From the NCBI RefSeq assembly GCF_932526225.1, contig NC_064040.1, positions 11,880,856 to 11,944,855 on the forward strand: a stretch of 64,000 nt of DNA. The letters run 5' to 3'. The position numbers and the translations under genes were made by a program. The notes beneath the pieces were generated by a model, which did no database searches, had not been told where the DNA came from, and worked only from the letters and a program-made list of their open reading frames with translations. The stretch comes from Nematostella vectensis (taxonomy: Eukaryota > Cnidaria > Anthozoa > Actiniaria > Edwardsiidae). Of this stretch, positions 54,440-64,000 are shown piece by piece (positions within the stretch are counted from its first letter, which is position 1; each line of letters starts with the position of its first letter).

Positions 54440-57400
54440 CTAGATATTTCGCAGCCTGCTATCTGCAATAGCGTCGATACCAAATCTGTTAATGACGATC
54501 TCAAAGCAACAAAACACAGAATGCAGTCTGAAAAAGATGCAAAGTGGGTATGCGATGTGTCGAACAACGGACCAGACAGTACTGTCTATCACGGAAATCT
54601 CCGGGTTATTCATCTCCTTAAAGTTGATCTCAAATGTGTTCATAGCCCATAATGCAAAATTAACAATGCTGAGAAGCGCCGCAATCTGGCGAATGAACCA
54701 TGAGAGAGTCCTTATGCTGACATCTCGGTAGACTTCATTATCGTAAGACTCAGCCGAACGAAGCAAAGCTCTGATGACGAAAAGCGTTTGCACCGTGAAC
54801 TGAACGGTTGCTGCAACGGCATCTAACAGGAAAAACGTGACATAGGTTTTATCCCTTTTGCTTTTCAGCTCTGTAAATCCCACTACGATTTGAAAACCGG
54901 TTAATATGAACGCTCCACTTATGCCAATCATTAGCAGAACTGTGTCAACAATGGTGTGGGAAGAAGAAGATGAAGGGTGGAAATGTACGAGACAGTTTAT
55001 CCCCACCAAGGATGCGAAGGCCATCATAATGTAAATAAGAATCCGTACGCCGTAATAAGCATTCCAGGGATTAATACGTGCGACATCCTTCTCAGCATAG
55101 ACACAGATGATCAAAACAAGGAGTCCAACTAGGGTAATTATCCCAATGGAAAACCCACAAATGGCGTTTTTCCAGAAAGCCACCGTTCTAGCATGTCCTT
55201 GGGGGGAGCTTTCAGGTTTACATTTACAGCACGTGGAGCAGGCGGCGCTCAGGCCGCAAAACTTGGAAGAAAAGATGCCGTTACCGTTTGTTTCGCTGTT
55301 TGCATCGCTACTTTCAACAGAGTTGTAGTCAGGTGGCTGTTTGAGGGAGTACCATAAGTTAAAAAGCAAACCTGAAGACATTACAGAGTATTCGATCTCA
55401 AAGGGGTACAAGAAATAGTTAGCCTTTTTGATTAAGTTTTCCATCGCCATTGTTGCATTGCATGACTGGCTGTAGGTGTTTGGCGGTTTGGTTGGTTTCA
55501 TGTCTTCTGCAGATTCCTCTATGATGACGTAAAACCATGAACACATGTTGACACCAATAATGTGCATGAGAAAAAAACTGCTGCCCCATCGGTTGAAGAA
55601 GGACTTGTTCGAAAATCGGCAGAAAAAATACAACTGAAAGTTTAAGAAGACGAATTTGGAGAAATGATACAAAGCATGGGATGCTTTATAAGACTGCGTC
55701 TCCTTTTCACAACTTAACCCCAAAAGAATGCCAACGATCTTGCATAAAGTAAGGAAAGAGCTTCCTACGAGAAAAAAAGTCACTCCGAAAATCAGATAAC
55801 CTGGAATGCGTGACTTTGGATGTTTAGGAATGCAACAGCGGCCTTGACAGCAGTATGTCACGCAAGACATCCATATAACAGCTAAACACATGTAAATCGC
55901 CTGGAAGACCTCAAAGACGGACAGAGGAACTTTGTCATTAGATGCCTCCCTCCCGAGGAGAAGAACGATGCCAAACGTAACCGTGATTGTCCAGTGGAAT
56001 ATACTAAGGTGCTTAGAACCGGAATCTCCATCGACAAGAGCGCTACAAAAGCAGCACATGTAGGAGACGGCACATTTCCATGTACTTGGAGCCTCTTGCG
56101 AGGCAAGGTAGAAAACGTCTGAGCCGATTGTTGAGTCATTTCTTGGTCTGAGACTTTCATTATTTGGTGAAATACCTTGCTGGTTTGTGACAAGCGATCC
56201 GTAGTTGGTATCTGTACTTAGTTCATGAAGTCCGTTTATTGAGTTTCGTCCTTGTCTGTGATATAGGCCATTTGATAACATAGCTAGCGTGCTAGTGGCA
56301 GTCAGAAAATCGTTATTGCTAGCTGAACTTCTTCGGGATGATGACGATGATGATGACGATGATGATGACGATGATGAAGCGTTCCCATTCTCCTCCACTA
56401 AGATATTTGGGTCTACATGAACATTCTGTTAAAACAAAAAGTATAGGATAAGTTTTTTTTGTCATTCAGTGAATTTTAAGTACCATTAATATATAGAGGA
56501 TATTACACGGTGGCGCGAGGATATTAAGTTTATTTTCGAGTGGTGGAAACAATATTTTATTTATATTTAGACAGAAATTTCAAAAACCTTTACGGCCTAG
56601 ACTAGTTACATAAATTAGGAAGATCGTTTTATATCTGAGAGAGAGGTAACTAATTTTTCCTGCTCGGTATTGTTTTCTCTGCCGAATGTATCGTTTAATT
56701 GTTTTTTTTTTTATCGTCTCTCTGGACTTTCCCTGGGCATTTAGCAAAGGTTAACCTGCTCAAAAATTCGGACTCCTTGTTCCCTGCTAGCAGAGGCCTC
56801 TTTTCTCTGTGTTTCGCTGGGCTCGCGTTCGCGAGGAAAAACAGTCTGTTTTCCTCGCGAACGCCAGCCCAGCGAAACACAGAGAAAAGGAGCCTCTTTT
56901 AGCAGGGAAGACTCCTTGCCGCTTCATCATCAACCAAAAACGATATCTGGATATCTGACTGTTGAATATTTGTAAACAGGGGGTGCGCAGCCTCCCCCCC
57001 CCCCCTTTCCCTACCCCCCTATTTTTTTGAATTGCCGTCAAAATCTATGCACTCATTTCCCTTTAACTGCCTAACCTTTCCCCCGAGTGCTGGGTACGCA
57101 ACCATAGTGACAGACATATTATGTGTTGTGTTAGTTTTATTATCTCGTGCGTCACGAAGTATCCAAACGTGAGGAAGTTTCGAAATGTTTTTTTAAAGCA
57201 GTGGCTATTCGTACGGATCCGTATCCCGACTTCAGTTTTCTATTCGTAAGAAAGTTTAAGTTTTTTGCTTTTTTCTTCGAATTGAAATGCAACTAAATAC
57301 TACTTATTAACCGAGCGCTGAGAAATCTCAGTCCTTGGTCTCTTTTGGCCTGCGGCCTCGGTCTGTACAAAAATTCCCGCGGGCTGAGATTTCTCAGTAC

Positions 57401-58415
57401 GGACCTCGCGCTCGGTTAATAAAGTGTATTTTCTTCATTTTTCTTCAGGAAGTATCTGAAAAGAAAGATTCCTCGGTACCAGTCCCTCAAAACGACAACG
57501 TTTTCTTCATATGTCCACCAGTCTATTCAATATTTCTATATTAGTGTAATTTTCTTCCTTAAATACAATTTCAAATCATTTGTGAACTGTCTGATGCGCT
57601 TGTTTTGATGTCCGTATGAATAGCACGCGAAGCAGCTTATTCGTACGGAAGGATATTTTCTCGTTTTTTTTTACCGAAAGACACTAAAGTATCCATAACT
57701 CTTGGGTGAAACATATTTGCTGCTTTTCCTTGGTAGACTATTCTCCCGGTAAAGTATAAAATTCAAAAAATTTTTCAACGATAACTTGAAAAGAGAATCA
57801 AATTCCATTCACGCGTGGCCCCGGAGATTTTCAAAGTGTAGCGGATTCTGCCGCTCGATAATGTTCACGAGCCCATATTTTAAACTTTAATGCTTTATTT
57901 TATCGCTTGATACTCCTTAGCATATCTATGGCAATAAGAATTCTTAGTTGCATTTCAATTCGAAGAAAAAAGTAAAAAAAGTAAAACTTCCGTACGAATA
58001 GAAAATTGAAGTCGGGATACGGATCCGTACGAATAGCCACTGCGTTTTTTTAAGCGCGTGATAGCCCAAGGCTTATTAGATCAAGTTTCTGGATTTCCGC
58101 TAGCCCAGCGAAATACAGAGAAATGAGGCCTCTGCTAGCAGGGAAGTTTCTGGAGAGAATGTGTTTAAACGCGTTAAAGACTCGAGGAGTGATTATTATT
58201 AAAATCTGCTTATAAGAATCGGTATATATCCAACTAAGTATTTTATTAGAGTATGTATTATGTCAAAGCCGGGACATTGATGTAACTTTGTAAAAACGAA
58301 AGCTGCAAAGTATGAGTTGAATGTTTTTTTTTTACTCTATCCACAATAGAAATAAATTACACTTCTAATTTAACTCGCTTTTGTGATTGTTTTAAAGCAA
58401 GGACGAAGATCAATC

Positions 58416-58449
<34 letters not shown>

Positions 58450-58732
58450 GATCTAGTCACAAATTTGCTCGTATCTTAGTGAACCGGAAATTAGTGATCA
58501 GTAAAAGTTCACTTCCTTAATTGACTTTCAAAGAAATGTTCGATTCCTTCAAAACTATCATGTGAACACCTAATGGGTGTTCGAACTTTTTTAAATGGCT
58601 AAAAGATATTTAATTCCTAAAGTGATTTTTCAAATATATGTTGGTTATTGTGGGCTCTTCGCTAATTGACCTTTTCAGCTACTGAATTCACTGAGACTAA
58701 CTGTTGAGTTTTTGTATTATACTCACCGCCAT
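54440..58732 (-). CDS. Otopetrin-type proton channel, complete, 663 aa
   Basis: Multi-pass channel of the otopetrin (OTOP) family, which conducts protons across the plasma membrane (family knowledge). Two coding exons: 58727-58732 (MA) and 54440-56425. The long exon continues NVHVDPNILVEENG, so the start is the microexon ATG and not a start inside the long exon. A polyserine tract follows, encoded by a TCA/TCG-type repeat. About a dozen hydrophobic segments follow. Family hallmarks seen: LYPFEIEYSVMSSGLLFNLW at the end of the N-half, NPWNAYYGVRILIYIMMAFA in the C-half, and VRHIAYPLCIFFRLHSV near the C-terminus. Human OTOP1-3 are about 560-610 aa; the extra length here is the N-terminal tail. 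The carboxyl end is SRLRNI. An essentially single-exon body is notable in this intron-rich region and could reflect retrocopying with regained 5' exon, or intron loss. Confidence 0.92.
56780..56909. mobile_element. MULE-type MITE, 130 bp, perfect 9-bp target duplication
   Basis: Inverted arms TTCCCTGCTAGCAGAGGCCT and AGCCTCTTTTAGCAGGGAA, continuing through TCTCTGTGTTTCGCTGGGCT and the central CGCGTTCGCGAGGAAAA. GACTCCTTG flanks both ends (56771-56779 and 56910-56918). Lies in the long intron of the otopetrin gene. Confidence 0.92.
57198..58043. mobile_element. Foldback element, 846 bp, with a nested second element
   Basis: Termini GCAGTGGCTATTCGTACGGA and TCCGTACGAATAGCCACTGC; the arms extend about 100 bp (TCCGTATCCCGACTTCA, AATTGAAATGCAACT). 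Flanks are GTTTTTTTAA on both sides, allowing one extra A at the left end, so a 9-10 bp duplication. No transposase recognised. Contains the TTAA-flanked element at 57311-57415. Confidence 0.85.
57311..57415. mobile_element. Nested foldback MITE flanked by TTAA (piggyBac-type)
   Basis: Termini CCGAGCGCTGAGAAATCTCA and CTGAGATTTCTCAG...CGCGCTCGG. TTAA lies directly on both sides (57307-57310 and 57416-57419). 105 bp, no coding capacity. Sits inside the larger element at 57198-58043. Confidence 0.75.
58094..58145. mobile_element. 52-bp minimal derivative of the 56780 MITE with its own 9-bp duplication
   Basis: Begins TTTCCGCTAGCCCAGCG and ends GGCCTCTGCTAGCAGGGAA, matching one arm plus the extreme other end of the element at 56780-56909. 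GTTTCTGGA flanks both sides (58085-58093 and 58146-58154). Confidence 0.85.
58413..58444. repeat. (TTA)n microsatellite
   Basis: An uninterrupted run of about ten TTA/ATT triplets in the otopetrin intron. Confidence 0.9.
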
Positions 58733-60305
58733 GGTCGGAAATCCGTTAGTAGAGACAATTTCCCGATATCTTTTTTGGAATCTGCTAGTTCAGATAAATC
58801 ACGAGTTCTTATACGCGATACTTGGTGTTGAATGTTGTTTTTAAAACTATTAATAGCATTCTGAGAAATGAAGATAGCACGTGATATGTCACGCAAAGAC
58901 GCGGCTCCACAGGATACCCAAGCCAGTGGGGTATATTGTACGTGTAGGTAGGGCTACGTCTACCTACTGTAATTTTAAGTACCCGTGTATACGTAAATGA
59001 GAGCGAGATTTAAGGTCACCCAAATATTGATATGTGTATTTTTGCTTTTTAAATTATGGTTGGTTTCAAGAACATAGTTTTAGACCATATACGCAATTCT
59101 GGTAATCGATAGTAAAACTCGATGTATGTTTTTTTCTTTGCTTCATTCTTCGAATAACACGACTGATAACTCAAATGGGCCGAAGGAACCGTGGAGTCGC
59201 GGTCGCTTTGGTCGTGAAACTGGACATGAAACTCACATGACTGGACAAGAAATATTGACTTCCATATGTACATCTCGCGTATGCCCAGAAATCGACTGCT
59301 GGCCTGCAGATTGTTGAAAATCGAGAACTCAGAACTTGGCACTCCTTGCGAACCATGCGATCGAACCGGTAACGCACTAAAAGCTTCTGTGACATGACTG
59401 TTACCTGACATGAAAAATCGACTCCCATCTAGTACACTACCACGAATCGACGAATAGACTTGCTCCCTGCGGTTGCCTCCGAGCAGTGAATAGAGACTAC
59501 ATGGAAAGTGCACGCGTACGGTTTTTTTTCACGAGTTGTGCAGTATCAAAAAACGAACGAGTGAGCGCAGCGAACGAGTGAGTTTTTTTGATACAAAACA
59601 ACAAGTGAATAAAAACTGTACAAAGCATTTTCCATGCTGTATTTTGTTAATTATATACATACTGAGCTTATTACAAAGCTTATTACATAACATTTTATTA
59701 AACTTGCTGTTACGAGAGGTACCAAGTTCTGGGATCTTTCATGGCACTGATGATCCACTGATTTACTTAGAGCGTGCAGGCCCCTTTTATGAGGCTCGGC
59801 TCGGGGTGGTTCTCACGGTTTACACTCGGCTAATTACGCCCCGTCAGGGGCGGATACTGAGGATGTGATTTAGATTAGAATCTTTGGAACAGCTGAAAAG
59901 AAAAGTTTTGGAGTACCGTGGGAATTCCTCTGAGCTGAGCCTTTCACAAATATTGATTAATATGATAAAGCTGACTTATAGGGAGTTTCCTACAAAAACA
60001 TCTTTGCAGAAGAGACTACAAGGCTAATTTTATGTTTCCGCTAGGGACTACAAATAACTAAATCTAGCTTCGTAACAGAACTTCTACCCTGTTGGCAATT
60101 GATAATTTATATAATTGTTTTTCATTTATTTGTTAATTTTCTTATGCTGTTGCATTATTACTTTTAAGTACTTTCAAGCCAAAACCAGAGCCCTAGGCAT
60201 TTCACCGAACCTGTAGTAATTGGCGTCAGCGGTATCACTTGTCACAACAGCGTTGGGTAAATGATGTTCCTTTAATGCATATATAGATCAATATATGATA
60301 TTCCT
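58733..60305. other. Intergenic region between the otopetrin and Cys-loop receptor genes
   Basis: Holds the otopetrin promoter side and the receptor 3' UTR, with a possible polyadenylation signal (AATAAA on the minus strand) at 60125-60130. A 52-bp foldback (GTATCAAAAAAC ... GTTTTTTTGATAC) lies at 59543-59594. No credible exon despite an open frame near 59049-59513. Confidence 0.5.
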
Positions 60306-62271
60306 CTATAGCATGTAGATAGGCCAATATATGATATTGAATACTAGGAAGAATGATGGAAACAAAACACGGGAGTAGCGATCCACCAAGTTCACTCTCG
60401 GCACCAGGTTCTCGTCGGAAGGCACCGATTTTCCATCCAAAGCACTGGGTACGAGGTTTACCGCTGACCATGCCGCCGCCTCGGTTGAGCTTTTTGAAGT
60501 GGGCCCGAGTCGGCCAAAAGCTGCCATTTTGAAGTTCATCGATTGACCTTTCATTCTTCGCAGCAGTCGAACGGTTTCTTTGTTACCCTTGAAAACACGG
60601 AACAACAAGCTAAGTATGAAGTAGCATGGAGCCGAGATGCAGGAAGAAATAGAGAGATGGAAAAATGGGTCCCAGGAGAGGCTAGATTATGATATACTTG
60701 GCGTTTCTGAGCTTATTCTAATGTATGTCGCTGGATAAAGATTATTGTACTGATAACTATTATCTGGCGCTGGTATATCCAAGATTGCAGTCCCAGTGCA
60801 CCTCGGCCTTCAGGAGCAACACAGGATTCCCAATATTCGAAAACAAAACATTTACATATAACCCGAATGAGAGCAAGCAGGCTTATAGTCATGTCATGTA
60901 ATATTACTAGCAGATATTCTTATTTCAACAGCATCTTACTTGCTTTGTAGGGGACTTAGAATTGGGTGTGCTTTTGTGTCATTAGAGGGAGCGGGGAGGA
61001 GCGAAACAATACAAAACAGAGGAATATGAATCTTGAAGATTTTCTGAAGATTTCTTGATCATATTTTGTAGCCTGGGTACCAAGCGTTTCTTCTTAGTTT
61101 CAGCAGGAATAGAGACATTTATCGCGCGGCCATACTCTTCGCTCGCTCTCTATTCCTGCTGAAACAGAAACGCTTGCTACGTAGGCTACATATTTTGGAG
61201 AAAAATCTCCGGGAAAATCAGCTTTCATAGTTCTCATGACCTGATGAATCTAAATCCTTACTGTGGCCTTCTCCATGTGGGTCTGCTTCTGTTGCTGGGC
61301 GACCTGGAACACCGCCCTGTCTTTTTTTGTGATGTTGTAATGCACGCATGCGTACTCGATCAGAGACGCAAAGACCAGCGTGAACGACACAAACATGTAA
61401 ACATCCAGGGACTTGACATACGGGACCTTTGGCAGGGACGATTGGACGCCGAAAAGAAGTGTCGTCATCGATAGTACAGTTGTGATCCCGAGAGCGATAC
61501 GAGCGGGCGTCGAGTGACTATCGATCCAAAATGATATCTTAAAGAAAGTAGTGCGACGAATCAAATGATGCGTCACTGGGATAACAAAAGACATAGCTTG
61601 AAAGTTGAAACCTAAATAGCTGTTTTGCAGCTCTTATGGTCAATAGATTACTTTATTGACGCCATATGCAAAATGAATCCGTACTAAAGGCGGGTCAAGG
61701 ATGTTAAAATGCACAGGAGAGTGGCTGAATACACTTGGCATAATCATTTATGTTTTTCAGTTTATACGGGGCAGCCCTGGGCAAAACCGTAGTCTTAACA
61801 GACAAACAATGTTAATGACATTTTCTATATAAATCTCGAGCAAATACTACTTCACATTTTAATATCATGTATGACTGGCATCATGAATGAAATCATAAAA
61901 CATACATCAGATATTGGATGGCGGGGATAGACATACCCAAGAGAGAAAGACGATCATTGCGCATGGCAAGAAGATCTGGATGACGTAATAAAGCGCTCTT
62001 CTTGTCATAGTGAACTCGGCAACAATCCCTGAAAAAGACCCTGGAAAAAGATAACAGTCGGCAAAGTACATCGGGAGATCACCCTGGTCCTGGAAATCAC
62101 TTGTATTTTGTTTGGACAAGTGTTTACCTGTGACATAATGCGAAATTTTTGTAAAAGTCTGGATTTTCCACAGTGTGAACTTTGTGAGAGCAAGGTCTTG
62201 TTTTACTTTAATATCCTCATCGCTTCTACCGAGACGCCATTTGTAGACGACGTCATTGATGGGGTATCCAA
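60306..62271 (-). CDS. Anion-type Cys-loop receptor (glycine/GABA-A-like), 3' part
   Basis: Subunit of a pentameric ligand-gated ion channel; the 5' exons lie beyond the window. Coding exons 62128-62271, 61937-62040, 61262-61537 and 60306-60587, with consistent phases, give about 268 aa to the stop codon. The first exon covers the end of the extracellular domain (VVYKWRLGR, FTLWKIQTFTKISHYVT). TM1 follows RRALYYVIQIFLPCAMIVFL. The PAR motif before TM2 (STPARIALGITTVLSMTT) is the signature of chloride-permeable members. TM3 region KSLDVYMFVSFTLVFASLIE, then a basic intracellular loop, then TM4 after VNLVDRYSRVLFPSFFLVFN. Agonist cannot be assigned without the binding domain. A second acceptor 12 nt downstream of 62040 is also in frame. 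The intron upstream of 62271 contains a 150-bp array made from this exon's own acceptor. Confidence 0.92.
61069..61188. mobile_element. MULE-type MITE, 120 bp, perfect 9-bp target duplication
   Basis: Termini TAGCCTGGGTACCAAGCGTT and AACGCTTGCTACGTAGGCTA with inner arms TTTCAGCAGGAATAGAGA and TCTCTATTCCTGCTGAAA. CATATTTTG flanks both sides (61060-61068 and 61189-61197). It shares the outermost TAGCCTG with the element at 14835. In the receptor's last intron. Confidence 0.92.
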
Positions 62272-62959
62272 CTGGAACAGCACAAAGAGAAGGAAAAAAT
62301 AAGAGACATTTCTCCCATCATCATTTCTCCCATCAAAAGAGAAGGAAAAAGTAAGAGACATTTCTCCTATCAACTTTATAGCTCTAGATCGTCATGTATG
62401 GCTTCGATGGTGGGTTTACAACTTGGAGGCTAAAAAGAAAGTTAAAGGATATGATAGTGGCTTATAAACCAGAACCACAACAAAGTCGACATTCTTTTAC
62501 GATGTCATCTAGGGAAATCCAAGGTTGCTATTGATGGCGGTAAGAAATGATCTCATCTTTTAAGAAATTTTTTGAATAAAAATTCCTAATCAAACCATAA
62601 CACGCACCCCCCTGTGAACGCGCCTGGATGGTATTCGATATAGGAAGCCCTAATTTACACTAATTCATTGTATAGGTTTTTATTGGTTCCTTGTAGGTTT
62701 TGCCAACATCAACAGCACGGAAAATAAAATAAAAAATGACTGGCCCTCATCCTACGCGTCCTTGGTGGATTTTCCAATGGGAGGACGTTCCCGTTTATTA
62801 CATAACGATGGGAGTACATATCAAGCGATATTGGGAACCCAGCAGGACAGATGGGAAGAAATGCTTAATGGCCTTTTGCTTTACTTAACCCACCCCATGT
62901 CATATTATTCATTCTGCCATTATAACATCTGCTGCACTGCAACATACAGAGCCTCAAAT

Positions 62960-63190
62960 ATTGGGAAACCATAAGGAATTTTTTTGGTGGGACACGATAC
63001 AGAAAAAAAAGAAAATATTTTGGACACGATACAGAAATAAAAACAAATATTGGGGGGCAAGATACAGAAACATTTTACAATATTGAGGGGCACAGTCACG
63101 CCCCAACTGTTCATTTCCTTACATTTTTTTAAAGTACTTGGGGAAGTACACGCCCACAGTGCCCCACCTCCTGCTACAGCCCTGGCGTAC
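62960..63190. mobile_element. Degenerate foldback related to the 43184 MITE
   Basis: Contains GGGGCACAGTCACGCCCC, ACGCCCACAGTGCCCCACC and CTGCTACAGCCCTGG, which match segments of the 43184-43322 element. Internal short repeats of ACGATACAGAAA occur at 62994-63070. Ends approximate. Confidence 0.5.
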
Positions 63191-63309
63191 TAAGTGCATC
63201 TCGAACTTTACTTATCTTTACTTATCATGCAGTATCTCTTCTTACTTCAGCTTACACTTAGCTCCCCGGTCCTAGCTCCCCTTATAGAAATTAACAAACC
63301 CTTGCTCAG

Positions 63310-64000
63310 ACGTCATTGATGGGGTATACAACTGGAACGGCACAGAGAGGCATACTACGTGTATTTCTAGCCTTACTTATCTTTATTTATCATGCGGTAT
63401 ATCTTCTTACTTCAGCTTACCTTAGCTGACCTTATAAAAATTAACATACCCTTGGACGGACGTCAATGATGGGGTATCCAACTGGAACAGCACAGAGAGG
63501 CATACTACGTGTATTTCTTGCCTTACTTATCTTTATTTATCATGCGGTATATCTTCTTACTTCAGCTTACCTTAGCTGACCTTATAAAAATTAACATACC
63601 CTTGGACGGACGTCAATGATGGGGTATCCAACTAGAACAGCACAGAGAGGAATACTACGTGTATTTCTAGCCTTACTTATCTTTACTTATCTTGCAGTAT
63701 CTCTTCTTGCTTCAGCTTACCTTAGCTGACCTTATAAAAATTAACATACCCTTGGACGGACGTCAATGATGGGGTATCCAACTGGAACAGCACAGAGAGG
63801 AATACTACGTGTATTTCTAGCCCAACTTATCTTTACTTATCTTGCAGTATCTCTTCTTACTTCAGCTTACCTTAGCTGACCTTATAAAAATTAACATACC
63901 CTTGGACGGACGTCAATGATGGGGTATCCAACTGTAACAGCACAGAGAGGAATACTACGTGTATTTCTAGCCTTACTTATCTTTACTTATCTTGCAGTAT
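63310..64000. repeat. 150-bp tandem repeat carrying copies of a receptor splice acceptor, runs off the window
   Basis: GGGGTATCCA occurs at 63321 (one mismatch), 63471, 63621, 63771 and 63921, exactly 150 bp apart. On the coding (minus) strand each unit contains GCTGTTCCAG|TTGGATACCC, the authentic acceptor and first 20-odd exon bases of the exon at 62271, followed by CAAGG|GTATGTTAA and later AAG|GTAAGC strings that look like donors. The array lies in the intron upstream of that exon. Confidence 0.95.

Noticed and set aside
54440-56398. Otopetrin starting inside the long exon
   Set aside because: The first codon of that reading is GTG. An upstream ATG microexon with good splice signals gives a normal start.
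59049-59513. 154-codon open frame on the minus strand
   Set aside because: No recognisable domain, no splice-site support and low-complexity composition. It lies in intergenic DNA beside a foldback repeat.
1-64000. tRNA, rRNA or prokaryotic operon features
   Set aside because: No cloverleaf with conserved box A/B signals and no rRNA-like stretch was recognised, and gene structure is clearly animal. A tRNA or covariance-model scan would settle small RNAs.

Overview
This is a stretch of an animal nuclear genome. Every gene has many exons with GT-AG introns, and the products are animal families: a DDX47-type RNA helicase, a HEATR4-like HEAT-repeat protein, calmodulin-like EF-hand proteins, an otopetrin proton channel and a glycine/GABA-type Cys-loop receptor. 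Moderate AT content, many short foldback (MITE-like) elements and abundant intronic minisatellites would suit an anthozoan cnidarian such as a sea anemone. That assignment is inference, since nothing in the window proves the species.

Layout. 1-425 is a 35-bp minisatellite. 1002-10081 (minus) is a complete 15-exon DDX47/Rrp3 helicase of 446 aa. A 463-bp divergent promoter region (10082-10544) separates it from a 31-exon plus-strand gene (10545-29307) for a HEATR4-like protein of about 1,008 aa; five of its introns carry large tandem arrays. 31499-35673 (plus) is a six-exon calmodulin-like gene with four canonical EF-hands. 36930-37803 (minus) is a rhodopsin-class GPCR pseudogene. Two further EF-hand genes follow on the minus strand: 40521-44931 (terminal exon not found) and 46916-51450 (complete, 154 aa). 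They share intron positions with the plus-strand gene but have decayed C-lobe EF-hands. 54440-58732 (minus) is an otopetrin of 663 aa whose real start lies in a tiny upstream exon. 60306 to the window edge (minus) is the 3' part of an anion-type Cys-loop receptor.

Most of the remaining DNA is tandem repeat or foldback element. Several elements have perfect 9-bp target duplications, as expected of Mutator-like (MULE) MITEs; one nested element is flanked by TTAA, as in piggyBac.

The most unusual pattern is that at least four tandem arrays have a repeat unit that looks like a copy of the neighbouring exon-intron boundary (5' splice sites at 9834, 17268, 28608 and 40521). Two more arrays are built on a 3' splice site (62271 clearly, 42605 less clearly). 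Introns here seem to have grown by repeated duplication of splice junctions, leaving strings of splice-site-like sequences beside the authentic ones.

Functionally the genes do not form a pathway. The only coherent group is the cluster of three EF-hand genes, which looks like local duplication followed by divergence. All exon boundaries were read by eye from frame continuity and GT-AG signals; no alignment or transcript data were used.
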